Assembly (NCBI RefSeq): GCF_002443255.2
Contig: NW_019211457.1
Span: forward strand, 48,571,233-48,635,232
From: Varroa destructor
Lineage: Eukaryota > Arthropoda > Arachnida > Mesostigmata > Varroidae
Length of the DNA stretch: 64,000 nucleotides
Direction of reading: 5' to 3'
Shown here: piece by piece, positions 10,924 through 23,300 of the stretch
Layout: each line of letters begins with the position of its first letter
Numbering within the stretch: position 1 is the first letter of the stretch
Translations under genes and position numbers: made by a program
Notes under the pieces: model-generated
What the model was told of the DNA's origin: nothing
Databases searched by the model: none
What the model saw: only the letters and a program-made list of their open reading frames with translations

Positions 10924-13114
10924 ATGGTTAACGTGTCGAGCCCACTAAATGAGGATCTGAAAGGATATGATCTTTTTCCTGAGCGAAAAGGCAAAGTTGA
11001 AAAGGAGTCATTGGCTAAACGAATTATTGTCGGAGATGGAGGTCGTGACACACTGACGCGTTTAAAGTAAGCTATTAAAGAATATGTTTTGTACCTTCAG
11101 TGGATCATTTAAATTTAACGCCGTGCAATTTCTGAACTGTAACCAGCATCGCAGATCCCAAAAAACAATTTGCGAAATTTGTTTGATATATATAATAAAA
11201 CGGGTATTTTTGCTAAAATTGTAAGTGTTTATACGACATATGTGGCTCATATAGTAAAATCCAATTCGGTATACCTTTACATACATTTTTTCAGATGCGA
11301 AAATGATGTGGCGACTTGTATTCGAAACGCACCGATTGTCAAATTGATGCTAGCTGCGCTTAAATCGTCAGGTTGTGAGGTAGATCCTAAAAGACATATT
11401 AGCTGCGAGCCATGCAACTCTGCTGTCACCGGCGGTTACGATGCAGAAGCGAATCAGGTAAGTACGATTTCAGTCCTTCAGGAGTCTGCTTTCCATCGGC
11501 CAATAATTCTTCTAGTGTGGGATAATGGTAAGTAAGTTATATAGTAAACGTTCATGCCTCAGTATTGCGATATTTTGCTATACTAAAATTGTGAACTATA
11601 TCTCTAACTCAGAAGTGTACAGTAAAAGATAGTGTCGCAATAAATGCATACAATATTAGCCCATTGATTATAAATAAAACAAGCTCAAAGAGCACTCTCT
11701 TCAGAAGCCAGAACTTAATGAAACGATTTGTCCAAAAAATGTCCACTACTATTATTATACCTAATTTTGACTTTTCATTTACGCTTTTTCCTTTATAGTA
11801 ATTTCTTCGCATTCATATGATTAATGTACAGTATTTTATTAGTACCCACTCACTATTTGCAAGGAGGATTTCCATGGCGTATATGCCATATTATTCATAT
11901 TTGCATTGTCTACAGCCTGGTATCTATGTACTGTAGATGCATTGCTTACATTGCATTTAAGATCAATTCTCGATTGAAACAAATTGACTATACTGGAATG
12001 TAGTAATTTTTCTATTGTTCACTTTATTTATGAGACAGGAAAAAGCCACTAGTAAATTTTCATTCAATGTAAAGACCAGGCAGCTAAGTTCTTAGATCGC
12101 AAGGGACAACCTCGAAATATGTATAGATAAATAATAGCATAGGTTAGCAATATTTAGCTAATGTTGGCATGTCGATGTTTCAACTTTTTATTAGCCTTTA
12201 TTTAAATTGATCTGCAACCAGTAGGCATACGTTTTTGACACTTGGGTTTTACGTTAAGAGGCTTTCGGATCATTTGTGAAAAATAAGGGTCGGAGAATGT
12301 AAAATAAAATGTGCATATTATTTGCCAAAGTAAAATAAAATCTAAAACGCTGGCTTCAGATACGGTTAGGTTGTTGTGAAGAATCCTACCTTATTTGAAT
12401 TCGCTTTTAGAGTAAGGACAACATAATTGTTTTTATTTGTTTACCTTGTTTGAAATTCGATATATGAGAATTATTGTTATTTGCACTATATATTGGTAAA
12501 CATTATGTGGTTGCATAATTCTAATCTCGTATCTGCGATTATCGAAATTGTGAAGTTGCACAAGATAACGACTGCGAATAAGTGGAGTAAACGGACAAGA
12601 AATTAACTCGATTCGACTGTTACAAGAAATATTCTTTTCCCCTATAGATTCCTCCTAGGGGAATCTTCTCAGACATTGAGATAAATTAAACATTAAGTGC
12701 TTTATGGATTTACCTATATACTTCTGACAGGTAGTAATCTGTCAGAATAACGTTAGTGGAAGCGGGTTGGTTCAAGGTGTTCTTGCGCATGAACTACTTC
12801 ACATGTTCGACAAATGCAGGACAAAAATGGACTACAACAACAACGAGCACGTTGCTTGCACTGAGGTTAGAATTAAAGAATTTCAAGTCGATCAGAACAT
12901 TAAAAGATATATAACGAAAAATTTTGCGTTTTAAAATCTGTTGCCCCATTTAAATTTATCGTGCTCACATATCGTGGTTTTTAGCGTCAATCCTCTAGCT
13001 GATAACAATGTAGTGTTTCTTATAAAGCTGTAGAAGCATATCGAACAGAAAGGAAAAGTCTAAATCGTCCAATTACATGATTGCAAATGAAGAGTAAATA
13101 AAAAAAAGATATAT

Positions 13115-13145
<31 letters not shown>

Positions 13146-15014
13146 TTAAACCTATCTAGAAAAGCTGACAACGACATATGATTATATATTAGAAAGGCAC
13201 AAATAACTTGAAACAAAGGCAAAATTTAAGTAAGTTTAGAAAAACTGTGAATTTAAGATTCCGATAATTTAATTTACAGCAGCTAATAACAATTTAATTT
13301 TTATTCAAAACTTCACTTTACTAGAATAGTTCACTTTTTATTTGGTATCTCATCAGGTGTTAAGGAAAGAATGGAGATCTATCAGTATGCAAATACGGCA
13401 TATGAAACACAAAAAAGAATTTGTTCACATGACTATATACTTTTCTAATCTGAAACTATTTATTATATAATAAAACAGACATTTGTGCTTTCACGAAGGA
13501 TGTTCTCAGTAATCGAAATAATGATAGTCATTTGCTTAACTTTGCTTGCGCAAGTTATGCGAAAGTGGTTTCACGTTGCCTGGAGACTAGAATGAGTGCG
13601 TATCGATCAGCGTCTGTACTAATGTTTGTGCAAAATTTCAGATCCGAGCGGCGAATTTATTGCATTGTTCGTTCTTGAGCGCCTTTGTGCAGGGAGTTGC
13701 AAGCCCGTTCAGCTTTAGTAAAAGCCATGAAAATTGCGTTCGGTACAAGGCTATCCAATCTCTTGTCGCAGCAAAAAAACTTTCTGTATTCGAAGCTGCA
13801 TACAATGTAGACAAGTAGGTTTGAGTACTAAACTATACATCTAAATTGGAGCATATATACACATATACATTCTATTAGATCCTATTAGATTAACTGATAC
13901 CTATTAGAGGCAGGCCGGTTTGTAGCTAGGTATCCGGTCTCTAAAGATACTTCTTTGCAACCGGTAGCACCGGATCAACGTGACGCCGACACTGAAGCGA
14001 AAAATAAAAACGGCGGTTAACCGGGAAGGAGTGTCAGCAGATCAAGACGGCGTAGGGTGGTGCATCAAATTGGGGAAAGCTTTGCCAGGCTACTCCTTAA
14101 CGTCATTTCTGAAGTAGGGGCGAAAATTAGCTGTTATACAATTCTTCAGCGCTGAACGAAACCTTACCAAAATCAAAAAAACTTCTTTTTGCTTGAAATT
14201 GGCGATTTACGTTATTGCCAGTTTGCACAAAGTCTAATAAATCGGCCAATTTATGACACAGTTTCGACACAAAAGGTTCGAAAAAACTAATTTCAATCAG
14301 AAAGCTATTTTTTTTTCATTTAAATTTGTGATACAGACTAGACGGCCGTTTTAGAAAAAGAAGCATCAGTTCTTGATTGGCTAGTCTATATAAGCTCCAA
14401 AGGTTAATCTTTTTGAGACTTCTTGTGCTTTTTTAACTTCTTTACTATTTTGAGCTTTTTTTTTATGGGGACTTGTAGTCTGTTATCAGCACGAAGTTCG
14501 ATTTAGTTGGAAATTTTTGTATGCAATTTATCTGAGAGGCTTTTTGGCAACCGTTTTGCAACAATGTTTTGTAAATAACTAATAGTTTGTGCCCCAAATC
14601 ATAGCTGAAATCAGTGTATGATGGCTATATTTAACAAATATGACCCTTAGGTCATTTTTTCTTTTATTAGTCGGTTCTGGTTTAGATGCAGCTTTAAAAA
14701 CAAAGCAAAAAAATATAAGTTTACATACCATCCTGAATATACGGTTCAATACGCGCATAAACATGCAAATTCAAGTAGTTTGAACTAGCACTAGTGGGTT
14801 TTAAAGTTGTAACATATAATTAAAACGATACAGTACAAGTTCATGGCTACGCTAGAGTCAGGGATAATGTGGCTATTCTGTACTTTATATCTGTTTCAGA
14901 GTGTTCAATGTTTGTTACAATGACCTTGAGCCAGTAGGCCGCAGATTAAGAAGGAACTCGCAAGATATGGAAAAGGCTTACAGGGATCGATATCACAATG
15001 GATACGGCTTCTAA
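10924..15014 (+). CDS. ATP23: Mitochondrial inner membrane protease ATP23 homologue (5 exons)
   Basis: Intermembrane-space zinc metalloprotease. Known homologues (yeast) mature ATP synthase subunit 6, assist F0 assembly and degrade Ups-type lipid-transfer proteins. Exons 10924-11066, 11297 corrected to 11295-11457, 12731-12865, 13642-13814 and 14900-15014 join in frame to 242 aa plus TAA, and every intron is GT-AG. Key sequence: DLFPER near residue 16; SGCEVD..RHISCEPCNS before the protease core; VVICQNN; the zinc site HELLH at 122-126 (His122, Glu123, His126) followed by DKCR; ACTEIRAANL; and a C-terminal YNDLEPVGRR..DRYHNGYGF. There are about 11 cysteines and no cleavable presequence, as expected for a MIA40-type import substrate. 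The start is uncertain because TTTCATAG just upstream could be a splice acceptor, so a short 5' coding exon cannot be excluded. Confidence 0.94.
13118..13146. repeat. (TA)n microsatellite in ATP23 intron 3
   Basis: About 13 TA dinucleotides between the third and fourth ATP23 exons, preceded by an A/T-rich AAAGATATATCTTT palindrome. Confidence 0.85.
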
Positions 15015-15136
15015 TACAGTTTATTATCAGTACTTCAAGTAATAAGTTTCCTTTATACGGACTTTTTTAGGAATATATGCTTTCTTTAAACATTGATGTA
15101 ATACATTTTGTTGTGTTCACCATAGTATTGATATAA

Positions 15137-15142
15137 AATAAA
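15137..15142 (+). terminator. ATP23 polyadenylation signal candidate (AATAAA)
   Basis: An AATAAA hexamer lies 123 nt after the ATP23 stop and is followed by a T-rich tract, the usual arrangement for a cleavage and polyadenylation site. No transcript evidence is available here. Confidence 0.5.
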
Positions 15143-15429
15143 TAAGCTCTTTTTATCCTCGTGCTTCCTTGGAATTCATTATATCAAATAGCACATCAAA
15201 AATATTTAGAGTCTTATGTCCATAACTCCGTTAAACACATCAAACAATCCAAGTGTATTATCGAATTAGCTATAATTACAGTGCACTAATATACAATAGG
15301 CTATTACAAGTGAATCTTGCGGACTGTGAAACTAAACGACTTTTGAACTGCCCGCTACCTGTAGACAGAATATACTCCAGCGACCTTCGAACTTGTAAAT
15401 ATCAAGTTTTTGTTTATCGAACGCCGTAG

Positions 15430-16260
15430 AAACTTATGGAAAATGAGCCCTTAAGGGAAAGCACAGTACATCGGTACGTGAACGGAGCAAATATTTATAG
15501 AAAAAAAGATCAGAGTGTTGAAAACTATCGAGAAAGTGACCAAATATAGAGACCCGAAGGCCAAGAGCACTTTGCAGCAATAAAGGAGGCTCTTCATCAA
15601 AGCAAGTTTGGAGTCCTAAGGGCTATATCGGCCAGAACTGGCATTTTTCAGGTAACCTATTGCAGAATTGTAACTCAAAAACCGAAAATGTGGGAACTAA
15701 ATAAAATTGATTCCAGACGGGGTGGAAATGAGTGTAATACACTCAACGTGCAATTTGCAAAATTTTAATCAACAAAAAAACCCGTCTGGAGCATAAGGTC
15801 GCCATGGACGATACGTGGTTTAGTCCCTACTGCTAGCCAAGTTGGGTCAAGCCAAAAGTACAGCGTTGTTCTGGAAAGAGATAAGTTCAATGCTAGTGTC
15901 GAGTGGATAGGTTCGGATGTAAAATGGTGATAGTCTTGCAACAGACATCGAAGGCACCTATACTATGAGATACCCTCCGAAATCGAAACAATCGGACCTT
16001 CATGAGGTTCATGAACCATTCGCACAGCAATTAGAAGCACGCAGTTTAGTTACTTGATGACAGCGCCAAATTTCAACGAATTTCAACGTTGTGTCTCAAC
16101 TATTTTCTGGATTGAGAAAAAAGAATATCCGAAGTCCTTGTGACTTCGGAGTTTTCCAGCTCATTAAAAAACTTGTGGGTAAGCTATGGAGAAATCACAT
16201 ACGGAACAAATGGTACATGGCTATCTAGAAGTCGTCAGGGTGCTAGGGTATATATATATG
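15430..16260 (+). mobile_element. Possible decayed Tc1/mariner-type transposon fragment
   Basis: The plus-strand translation gives protein-like but stop- and frameshift-riddled text. A segment near 15560-15660 reads like a DNA-binding helix-turn-helix (ALHQSKFGVLRAISARTGI). One near 15805 (MDDTWFSPY) could echo a catalytic-domain start. One near 16190-16250 (QMVHGYLEVVRVLG) resembles the C-terminal helix of Tc1-like transposases. No complete catalytic triad and no terminal inverted repeats were found. Family assignment is tentative and another degenerate repeat class is possible. Confidence 0.3.
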
Positions 16261-18112
16261 TAAACGAGGAAGAGTATCTCTGACACGTATTTGAAAAAGC
16301 ATCGTTATAGTCAAAGTAGTTCAAAAGATATATGATTTTAAAGCTTACTTACAACAGCTTAACAAATGTTTTATAGTTTTGCTATGCTGAATTAAGAACA
16401 TTCGCCTATATTTTATTCAAACATTTATTACAGCGCTCTCAAGTATTTTAAGACCAAGCAAGCAATTGCACAATGTATGAGTAATAATAATAACGTTGGT
16501 GACCTTTAAATTTAATATACTACGAGAAGCATCCTGTTCTAAGTGACAAATAAACTGGCAAGTGTTATGCCGACGGAGCTATGTGCCAGCCAGGTATGTA
16601 TTCCAATCGATGTTCGTCTTTGATTCCTTGACAGGCATAGGTCATCTTGAAAGGACCTGCATAGGTATGTTTCGTACAGCCAAGTTTGAAGCAATGCTAG
16701 GCACTGATTTGAACACCCATGTTCTAGCGGAGGAGATCCTAAAGTAGCGAACTTGCACGTTTGTTGCATTATGGAAAGAAGTTTAAGCAGCCCTATCAGC
16801 TCGAATACGCCGATTTCGCTAAATATATTTCTCTCGATAACTGACATTTTCTGCACTGTAAGTACCGCGGGATGAAGTACCGCACATATCTAGTTCTAGT
16901 TGACTATTTAAAATGATCGCTAAAACTTATTTCGTTAAATATATAAGCGCACATATTTAATATATTGAGAATTTTGTTTTATCTACTTAGTGTTATTTAC
17001 TGGTATCGGATTAAAAACCCTATTTTCAGACTTGAGTATGGGCTTAGTACAAGCAATATCTCAGAAATCTCAGGAGCCGGAAGCTTTGGTCGAGGGTCTT
17101 TAGAAGAAAAACTAGCATAAAGAATTACGACAGCAAACACTGCGCATATTCTGCGACCTTCTACAAAAAATCTTTTTCTATAAAGATACAGCTTTCCACA
17201 AATGAATAATTACCCAAATCGGAGTGGCTGATGGAACATGGGTGGAGTGCCGTTTAGTTGAATATCGCAGTAACCTTGTTCCTGATAGAACAACACAAGT
17301 CTTAAGATTGGCTACACAACAAAATGGCACAACTTTGTTGTTACCTTTGGTAACACTGTTTAACAAATGGACTTTTTAACATCATTATATATTCTAGTAA
17401 ATTTTCCATCGATACTGTTCATAATAATTAGGTCTTATAGTCAAAGTTCAAAAAACCCTTGGTATCTTCATTACTAAAATCGGTTGTTTCTTGAAGAACA
17501 GGAAAAGCGGCCAAAGTGGAACCACAGGGGTAAGCAGGTGTTCCCATAGCGGAGCGCATTACGGTAAAGGAAATCATTGCTCAAAATATTCGATTGCATA
17601 CTTATATTTTGTGGTCAGTGTAGTTTTTGTATTTTACTCTCTGCCAGTCTTCGTCATTCGGTAATTGTTTTGCGTTGAGTCAATGTAATAATTTTACCAA
17701 GACCAATAATGGTAAAAGTAGCATTTAAGCCTTCATCAAGCCGCTTAGAATGAGAGGATCTTTCACATGTCATTTAAAGCACATGTTTGCACTAGCTATT
17801 TTTCATTGTTCTGACAGCCCCAGTACCATTCAAAAGGAGTTTGGCACTGATTTAATTTTACATATACAGAAATAGCATAGCGGCATTGAACAAATCAGAC
17901 CTAAGTAGGCATATTAGTGATAGTAATGCTTAAACAATTACGTGGCGATATAAATTTTCTTCGCATGGATTCTGGCAGCGGTAACTAAGATCAAGATGCG
18001 GCATCAGGACGAAGAGCATATACTATGAAGCAGTTTACCATTGCGTAATTGTATATCTTGGTATCGCCCAGCCGGTTTTCGCCGGCAACCAATGTAATTG
18101 AGAAGAAGAACA

Positions 18113-18131
18113 ATATATATATATATATATT
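18113..18131. repeat. (AT)n microsatellite
   Basis: Nine to ten uninterrupted AT dinucleotides in the interval between ATP23 and TBL1. Confidence 0.85.
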
Positions 18132-20117
18132 AGCTCGTTCCTCTTTTACGATAGAACTCTTTCCTTTATCGGCAAAATCCAACGTGCAATTAGCTTACCA
18201 ATTTCCTTAAAGACATTTCAAAATATTTTATAAGAGCAGTTATAGTTTTTTATAAGGTAGTTAGAGTTCTATACAGACGAAAGATATATATGAGTAAATT
18301 TAATTTTGCTTGTTGAACTATTCCACGGCACCAGGAAAAAATTATCTTTCTTGATGAACACCTAATGAGTACTTACTACAGCTTAGAATTAATTTTCGTT
18401 AATGTTTCGCATATCACAATGCGCATCACAACATGCAACTCAATTGTAGGTTACGTATAGTCTTACATAAAAAGAGAAGAAAATGTTTTAGGTATTTCGT
18501 TGTTCGACACTTCTGTCGGAAATCGACTTGATCCTTTTTTAAACGCTGTTTAAAATCTGTTTGCTTAAAACACCGTGAAGTTTCAACCCTTGGTAATTTT
18601 TTTTTAAATGACGCAACAATATCATAACATGTGACCTAAGTCTGAACCAATAGGACACTTTTTTACAACACAGGTTCCCTGTCTTAAAGGCCGCAACAAA
18701 CTAAAATTATACTGAAACGTTATTTTTTGATAGACTAGGTTGGAAAATATGCATGGCCTTTCCTATCTCGTAATGTGTCTAAGATTCTGCATTTTAGAAC
18801 TACAAGGCTCGAGACGATAGCGCATAGTTTGGGTAATAGTTTAATTAATTTCCCAAAAAGAATTGTATGAAGCAAATTCAACCATGTAAAAATTTCTCTT
18901 TATCGAAGAACCGAGAGAGTTACAAACTTTCAGTTCTTTATGACTATACCGTCTACCAAGCAATACAAATAACGAACTGTAAACGTTTAAACTACGAAAA
19001 GAGCTTTTTCATGTCAAATGTAGAAAACGAGTTGTATTTGTTTATTTTTATGATGGCTCATAACAGGATTCCCTTGGTCAAATATATCAAATGGAAAACG
19101 TCAATATATATTTGATTGAGCCATAGGAGTTGTCCAGTTTATTAAAACAAGAATATATTTACACAATCCAAGCGCAGAGCACTGAGTAGGTGTGGTGGCT
19201 GGGCCATTTCGTTTTTCAAACATCATCACTATTATTAAGTGGAATTAATAATACTATGCTATGTAGTCGTAATCCTTTTTCAGTTATGTTTATGGCCACC
19301 TGTGAACCTCGACTTTCTCTTACTGCTATTAGTGTTCCGTTATTTTTCTTAGTTTTTTATTTTTAACGCTCTTCTTTGTTTTTTTGTATGTTTTTCGGCT
19401 GTGTACAGGTGGAGTGCTCAACGCTCCATCATTTCTTTACAACATGGGTACTCTACAGGCAGCGACAAATTCATTTTTATATAAATTTGTCATACCATAC
19501 TCGTAAACGCTCACGCTTCGCTCTTGTCACAAGTATTTATTATTTATATGCGCTTGTCTTGTCATATCTCTTTTTTTGTTTCAACATCACATCTTTATAA
19601 TTATATTTGTCTCGAAGTAGTGAACTGTTATTGATCACACAGTTTTTTTTCTAGCAGCAGCAGAAAAATGAACTCTCAAAAAATTCTTTCGCGCTTCCTT
19701 TTGCACGAATTTTATGCACGTTCATGAAAGGAAAAATCCTACAACGACAACAACAATGGAAACATCCACTCAGATATACCCATTCGCTTTTCTTTAGCCT
19801 TCTGTTTTATAGCTTACTCACTTATGGTCAGCGTCTTGCTGGCATACCCGTCCTAATATTAAACATCTTGTTTACATACACCCATTTTAGCTCGGCATAA
19901 CTTGAATTGATTCATGACACAAACTGATTAGAATTTAACATTTTTGAAGAGAAGTAACCTCGTCAATTAGGACAAAAGTCCGATTGTTTTTCTTTTACAA
20001 ACGGGATGAATCAAATCGAGTCAATTGGTGATCATTCATACACTTTAAACAACAATTACGTGGCCGTATATATGTTATTAAATTTATTACTTCTGATAAT
20101 CTTGTTAAGTGAAGTCT

Positions 20118-20118
<1 letters not shown>

Positions 20119-20170
<52 letters not shown>

Positions 20171-20175
20171 TTTTA
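20119..20175. repeat. (AT)n followed by oligo-T
   Basis: About 21 AT units are followed directly by a run of T. Read on the minus strand, this falls roughly 220-270 nt beyond the TBL1 stop, so it is probably in the 3' UTR or just past it. Confidence 0.9.
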
Positions 20176-20388
20176 TCGTCCAGCTAGCAAAACAATAGAA
20201 CCATTTAAGTGCGGACAGGCTAACCTACAATATAGAATAAAACTAGCAACTATAGTAATATTAGCGTTATTCCATAGAGCAGAAGTAAACCGAATGCTGC
20301 ACCCCCTTTTCCTCGTTTGGTCTTCTCACATGATTTTCCGCTAGTGATGACAGCCATTACAGCAGAATTGTATTCACCATTTTTCAGA

Positions 20389-23300
20389 TTACATTCTTCG
20401 AAGGTCCAGTACAAACACCTGAATACAAATGATAAATCTAGTTAATATTGACCATTACTCATAATTGTATATGTTGCATCTTAGAATCAGATAGACCTTT
20501 CTAAAATGATTTTTGTCTATATCAGATTTCGCAAAATACAGTGGTACATGCTTAAAAGATAATTGAACTGACAGCTTTTACCGTGTCTGTCTTATATATA
20601 ATTTCAGCCTGTGAGGATTTGATTCACGAACTCGAGAGCAATCGATACTTTTATTTCTGATACCTGAAGAAAGCAAGTGTTTGTTTTTTCCAGAAGAAAA
20701 CTCTCCAAACTCATCATCACTAAAGCAAGACCCCTACGTTTGAAAGATTAGCTAAGATCAGTTAATCGCCGGCCGCACCACTCCCGAGATAACACGTTTG
20801 CTGGCTGCCAGAAATCAACGGCCTAGGCTATTGCCAATTTCCACGCAACTCTTGAAGAAAAGATATTCTCGTAAGGTAAGACGAAGGATCAACAGCCGGA
20901 ATCAGATTTGAAGGGCCATTTTCAATCTTGATAAACTTTTGACGACGAATGCAGAAATAAGCAATCATTTTGGAAAAATTTGTCAATTAGGCCATTCAAA
21001 AAAATTTCAATGGTTAGTCTTTTTTTGAAGACTCAGTATAGCATATCAATACCGCATTACCCAGAACTAGAACAAACGTAGAAAAGGGGTTTTCGGGAAC
21101 GATTTGGTAGTATTTGAATCAGATTCATGACTGTAACGAATTGCATTTGTATAGATAAGAAGCGTGTTAGGTAAGGATGTTCCTATCGGTACATGAAAAT
21201 GAATCGTTTATTAAAAAAATTTGCCTTCATTTAGATGCTGTTTATAAATATATATGTAAATTTTATATTCTTTACTTCGGGCACTCTAAGTATACAATAT
21301 ACCTTATATCTGATGCTGATTAAACTTACAGTAAGTAGATTTTGGGTTGTTCCTAATTTTTTATAATATTTATGTAAGACCTAAAACCCTTTCTTTGCAG
21401 GGTTTGCGCTCACAAGCACTTTTTTGTTTATCTTTTGCGTTACAAGTCTATACTAACTGGGTACTCCAGTCACGCAGAAAAATATTTAAACATATCAACA
21501 AAAAATGCAGGTATTGATCTTTAAAAGTGTACGTAAAACAATAGTCGGGATACTAGCGTGAGAGGTTAAACACTAATTCAAAACATAATTATCCTAATAT
21601 ATAACATAATATTTATATATAAGTATGTATTCCAACAGTTTTTTTTTCTAAATTAGTGTGTTTGTCCGTAAGCTATGTAGGCATTAAGAATTAACTGCTG
21701 GTAAAAATATCTTACTGATCCGTCTGATGCAGAAGCTCCGACTTTGTCACCCTTTGCATTCCAACACACTTCAAAGATACCTCCGGTTCCTTTATACGAA
21801 TGCATCAGTTGACCTGTCGTCGTGTTCCATATGTGAACACACTTATCAAATGAGCCGCTCGCTAAATAACGGCCGTCAGGAGAGAACGCTACCGAGTACA
21901 CCGGTTCTGAATGCTTTGTTAGAGTGTATAAACATTGACCCAACTCCACTTCCCACAGCCGAACCTGTAAATAGCATAATATAAAACACGTCGGTATTGT
22001 TATGAGATCTTGCACAAGAGATAAATTATTAGCTTGAGTGCTGTTTATGCAATATGGAATAACCGCGTAAGATACAGATATTCCATGGCATTTGAATTTA
22101 TGGTTGACAAAAAAAAACACCTTTATTCAAAAATAGATATTTTTTTACCGTTGAATCGAACGATGCTGATGCAAGCACTAAGTTGATATTGGGGTTCGCC
22201 GTTTGTGGACCGGTAGGACTCCACTTGATCGTGTATATTTCCTTATGATGCGCCTGAAGATCATGCACGAGGCCTCCATGAGGAGATTCCCTGGGTGTCC
22301 ATATCTTTAGCGTCATATCATCTGAGCAGGATGCGAGCAGCACACCTTGAGGGTCCCATTTAATAGCATTTACCTCGTTTGTATGACCCATAAAGGTTTT
22401 TATTGGTTTATCCACTCCTAACTTGCACACATGAATGCACTGATCCGTTGAACAAGAAGCAAAACTAACATTGCTTTGCCAGTCGACGTCAAGAGCAGGC
22501 GCCGTGTGAAATGCAAACTGTTGCGTGCAATTACCCGTGGAAGCGTCCCAGATAATTGTCGTCTTATCTACACCAGCTGATAGGATATAATTTCCTTTTT
22601 TATTCCATTTTAGCGCAAATATTGGCCCCTTGTGCTGACCAAGAGTACTGGCCAGACGTCCTTCCGTTGTCCAAATGCGGGCGAACCCATCGTACGAACC
22701 CGTAGCTAATAGAGTACCTTCCGAGTTCCAATCCAGTGAGGTGACATCCTTATTACTTGGAACCTCCGCTCCCCCGCGCTGGATGCAGTGGCGTAAAACC
22801 AGTTGCTGGTTAGGTCCCGTAGCAGAAGTAGGTTGACTTTCGTTAAGATTCCAGATCCTGGCAGTTGAGTCGCCACTTCCAGAGGCCAAAAGGTCCGAGG
22901 TGGGATTCCATGCGCATATGAAGACTTCGCTCTCGTGCCCCCTAAGAATCGTTGCTCGCGATGAGGGTATGTCGATAGAGCCGATACCTAACAGTCCAGC
23001 ACCCGCAGGTAATCCGCCAGCAGGCTGTTCAGCTGCCACTGGTGGATCTGCAGCACCACCGGGTACAGCAGCAGGAGGCGTAGGATTGCTAGCACTGTTA
23101 GCTGCGTTGCCTGCGATAATCGCTGTATTTCCTGATGATGCATTCAGTTGCTTGACGCTGCTGTTACTATCTTCATTATTGTTGCTCGCGGCCGTTGTTG
23201 GTGTCCTAGTTGAGGTATCCATAGGAGTAGCCACAGTTGGAGTGACGGAAGATGTCGTCGGAGTTTCTACAGAATGGTTGGCTGAAACGTTACAGATCAA

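Larger units (their letters stand above)
15150..20380. other. AT-rich interval between ATP23 and the 3' end of TBL1
   Basis: Apart from the possible transposon fragment at 15.4-16.3 kb and the AT microsatellites, nothing is recognised. ORFs such as 18867-19115 (82 codons) and 16539-16856 (minus) are short and AT-driven. The right-hand end should hold the TBL1 3' UTR. On the minus strand an AATAAA (TTTATT at 20083-20088) lies about 300 nt past the TBL1 stop. Confidence 0.45.

Noticed and set aside
21653..21715. Read-through C-terminus of TBL1 after the last large exon
   Set aside because: It starts at a good GTAAGA donor and does not match the family, while the 30-nt exon at 20389-20418 supplies the expected ending in frame.
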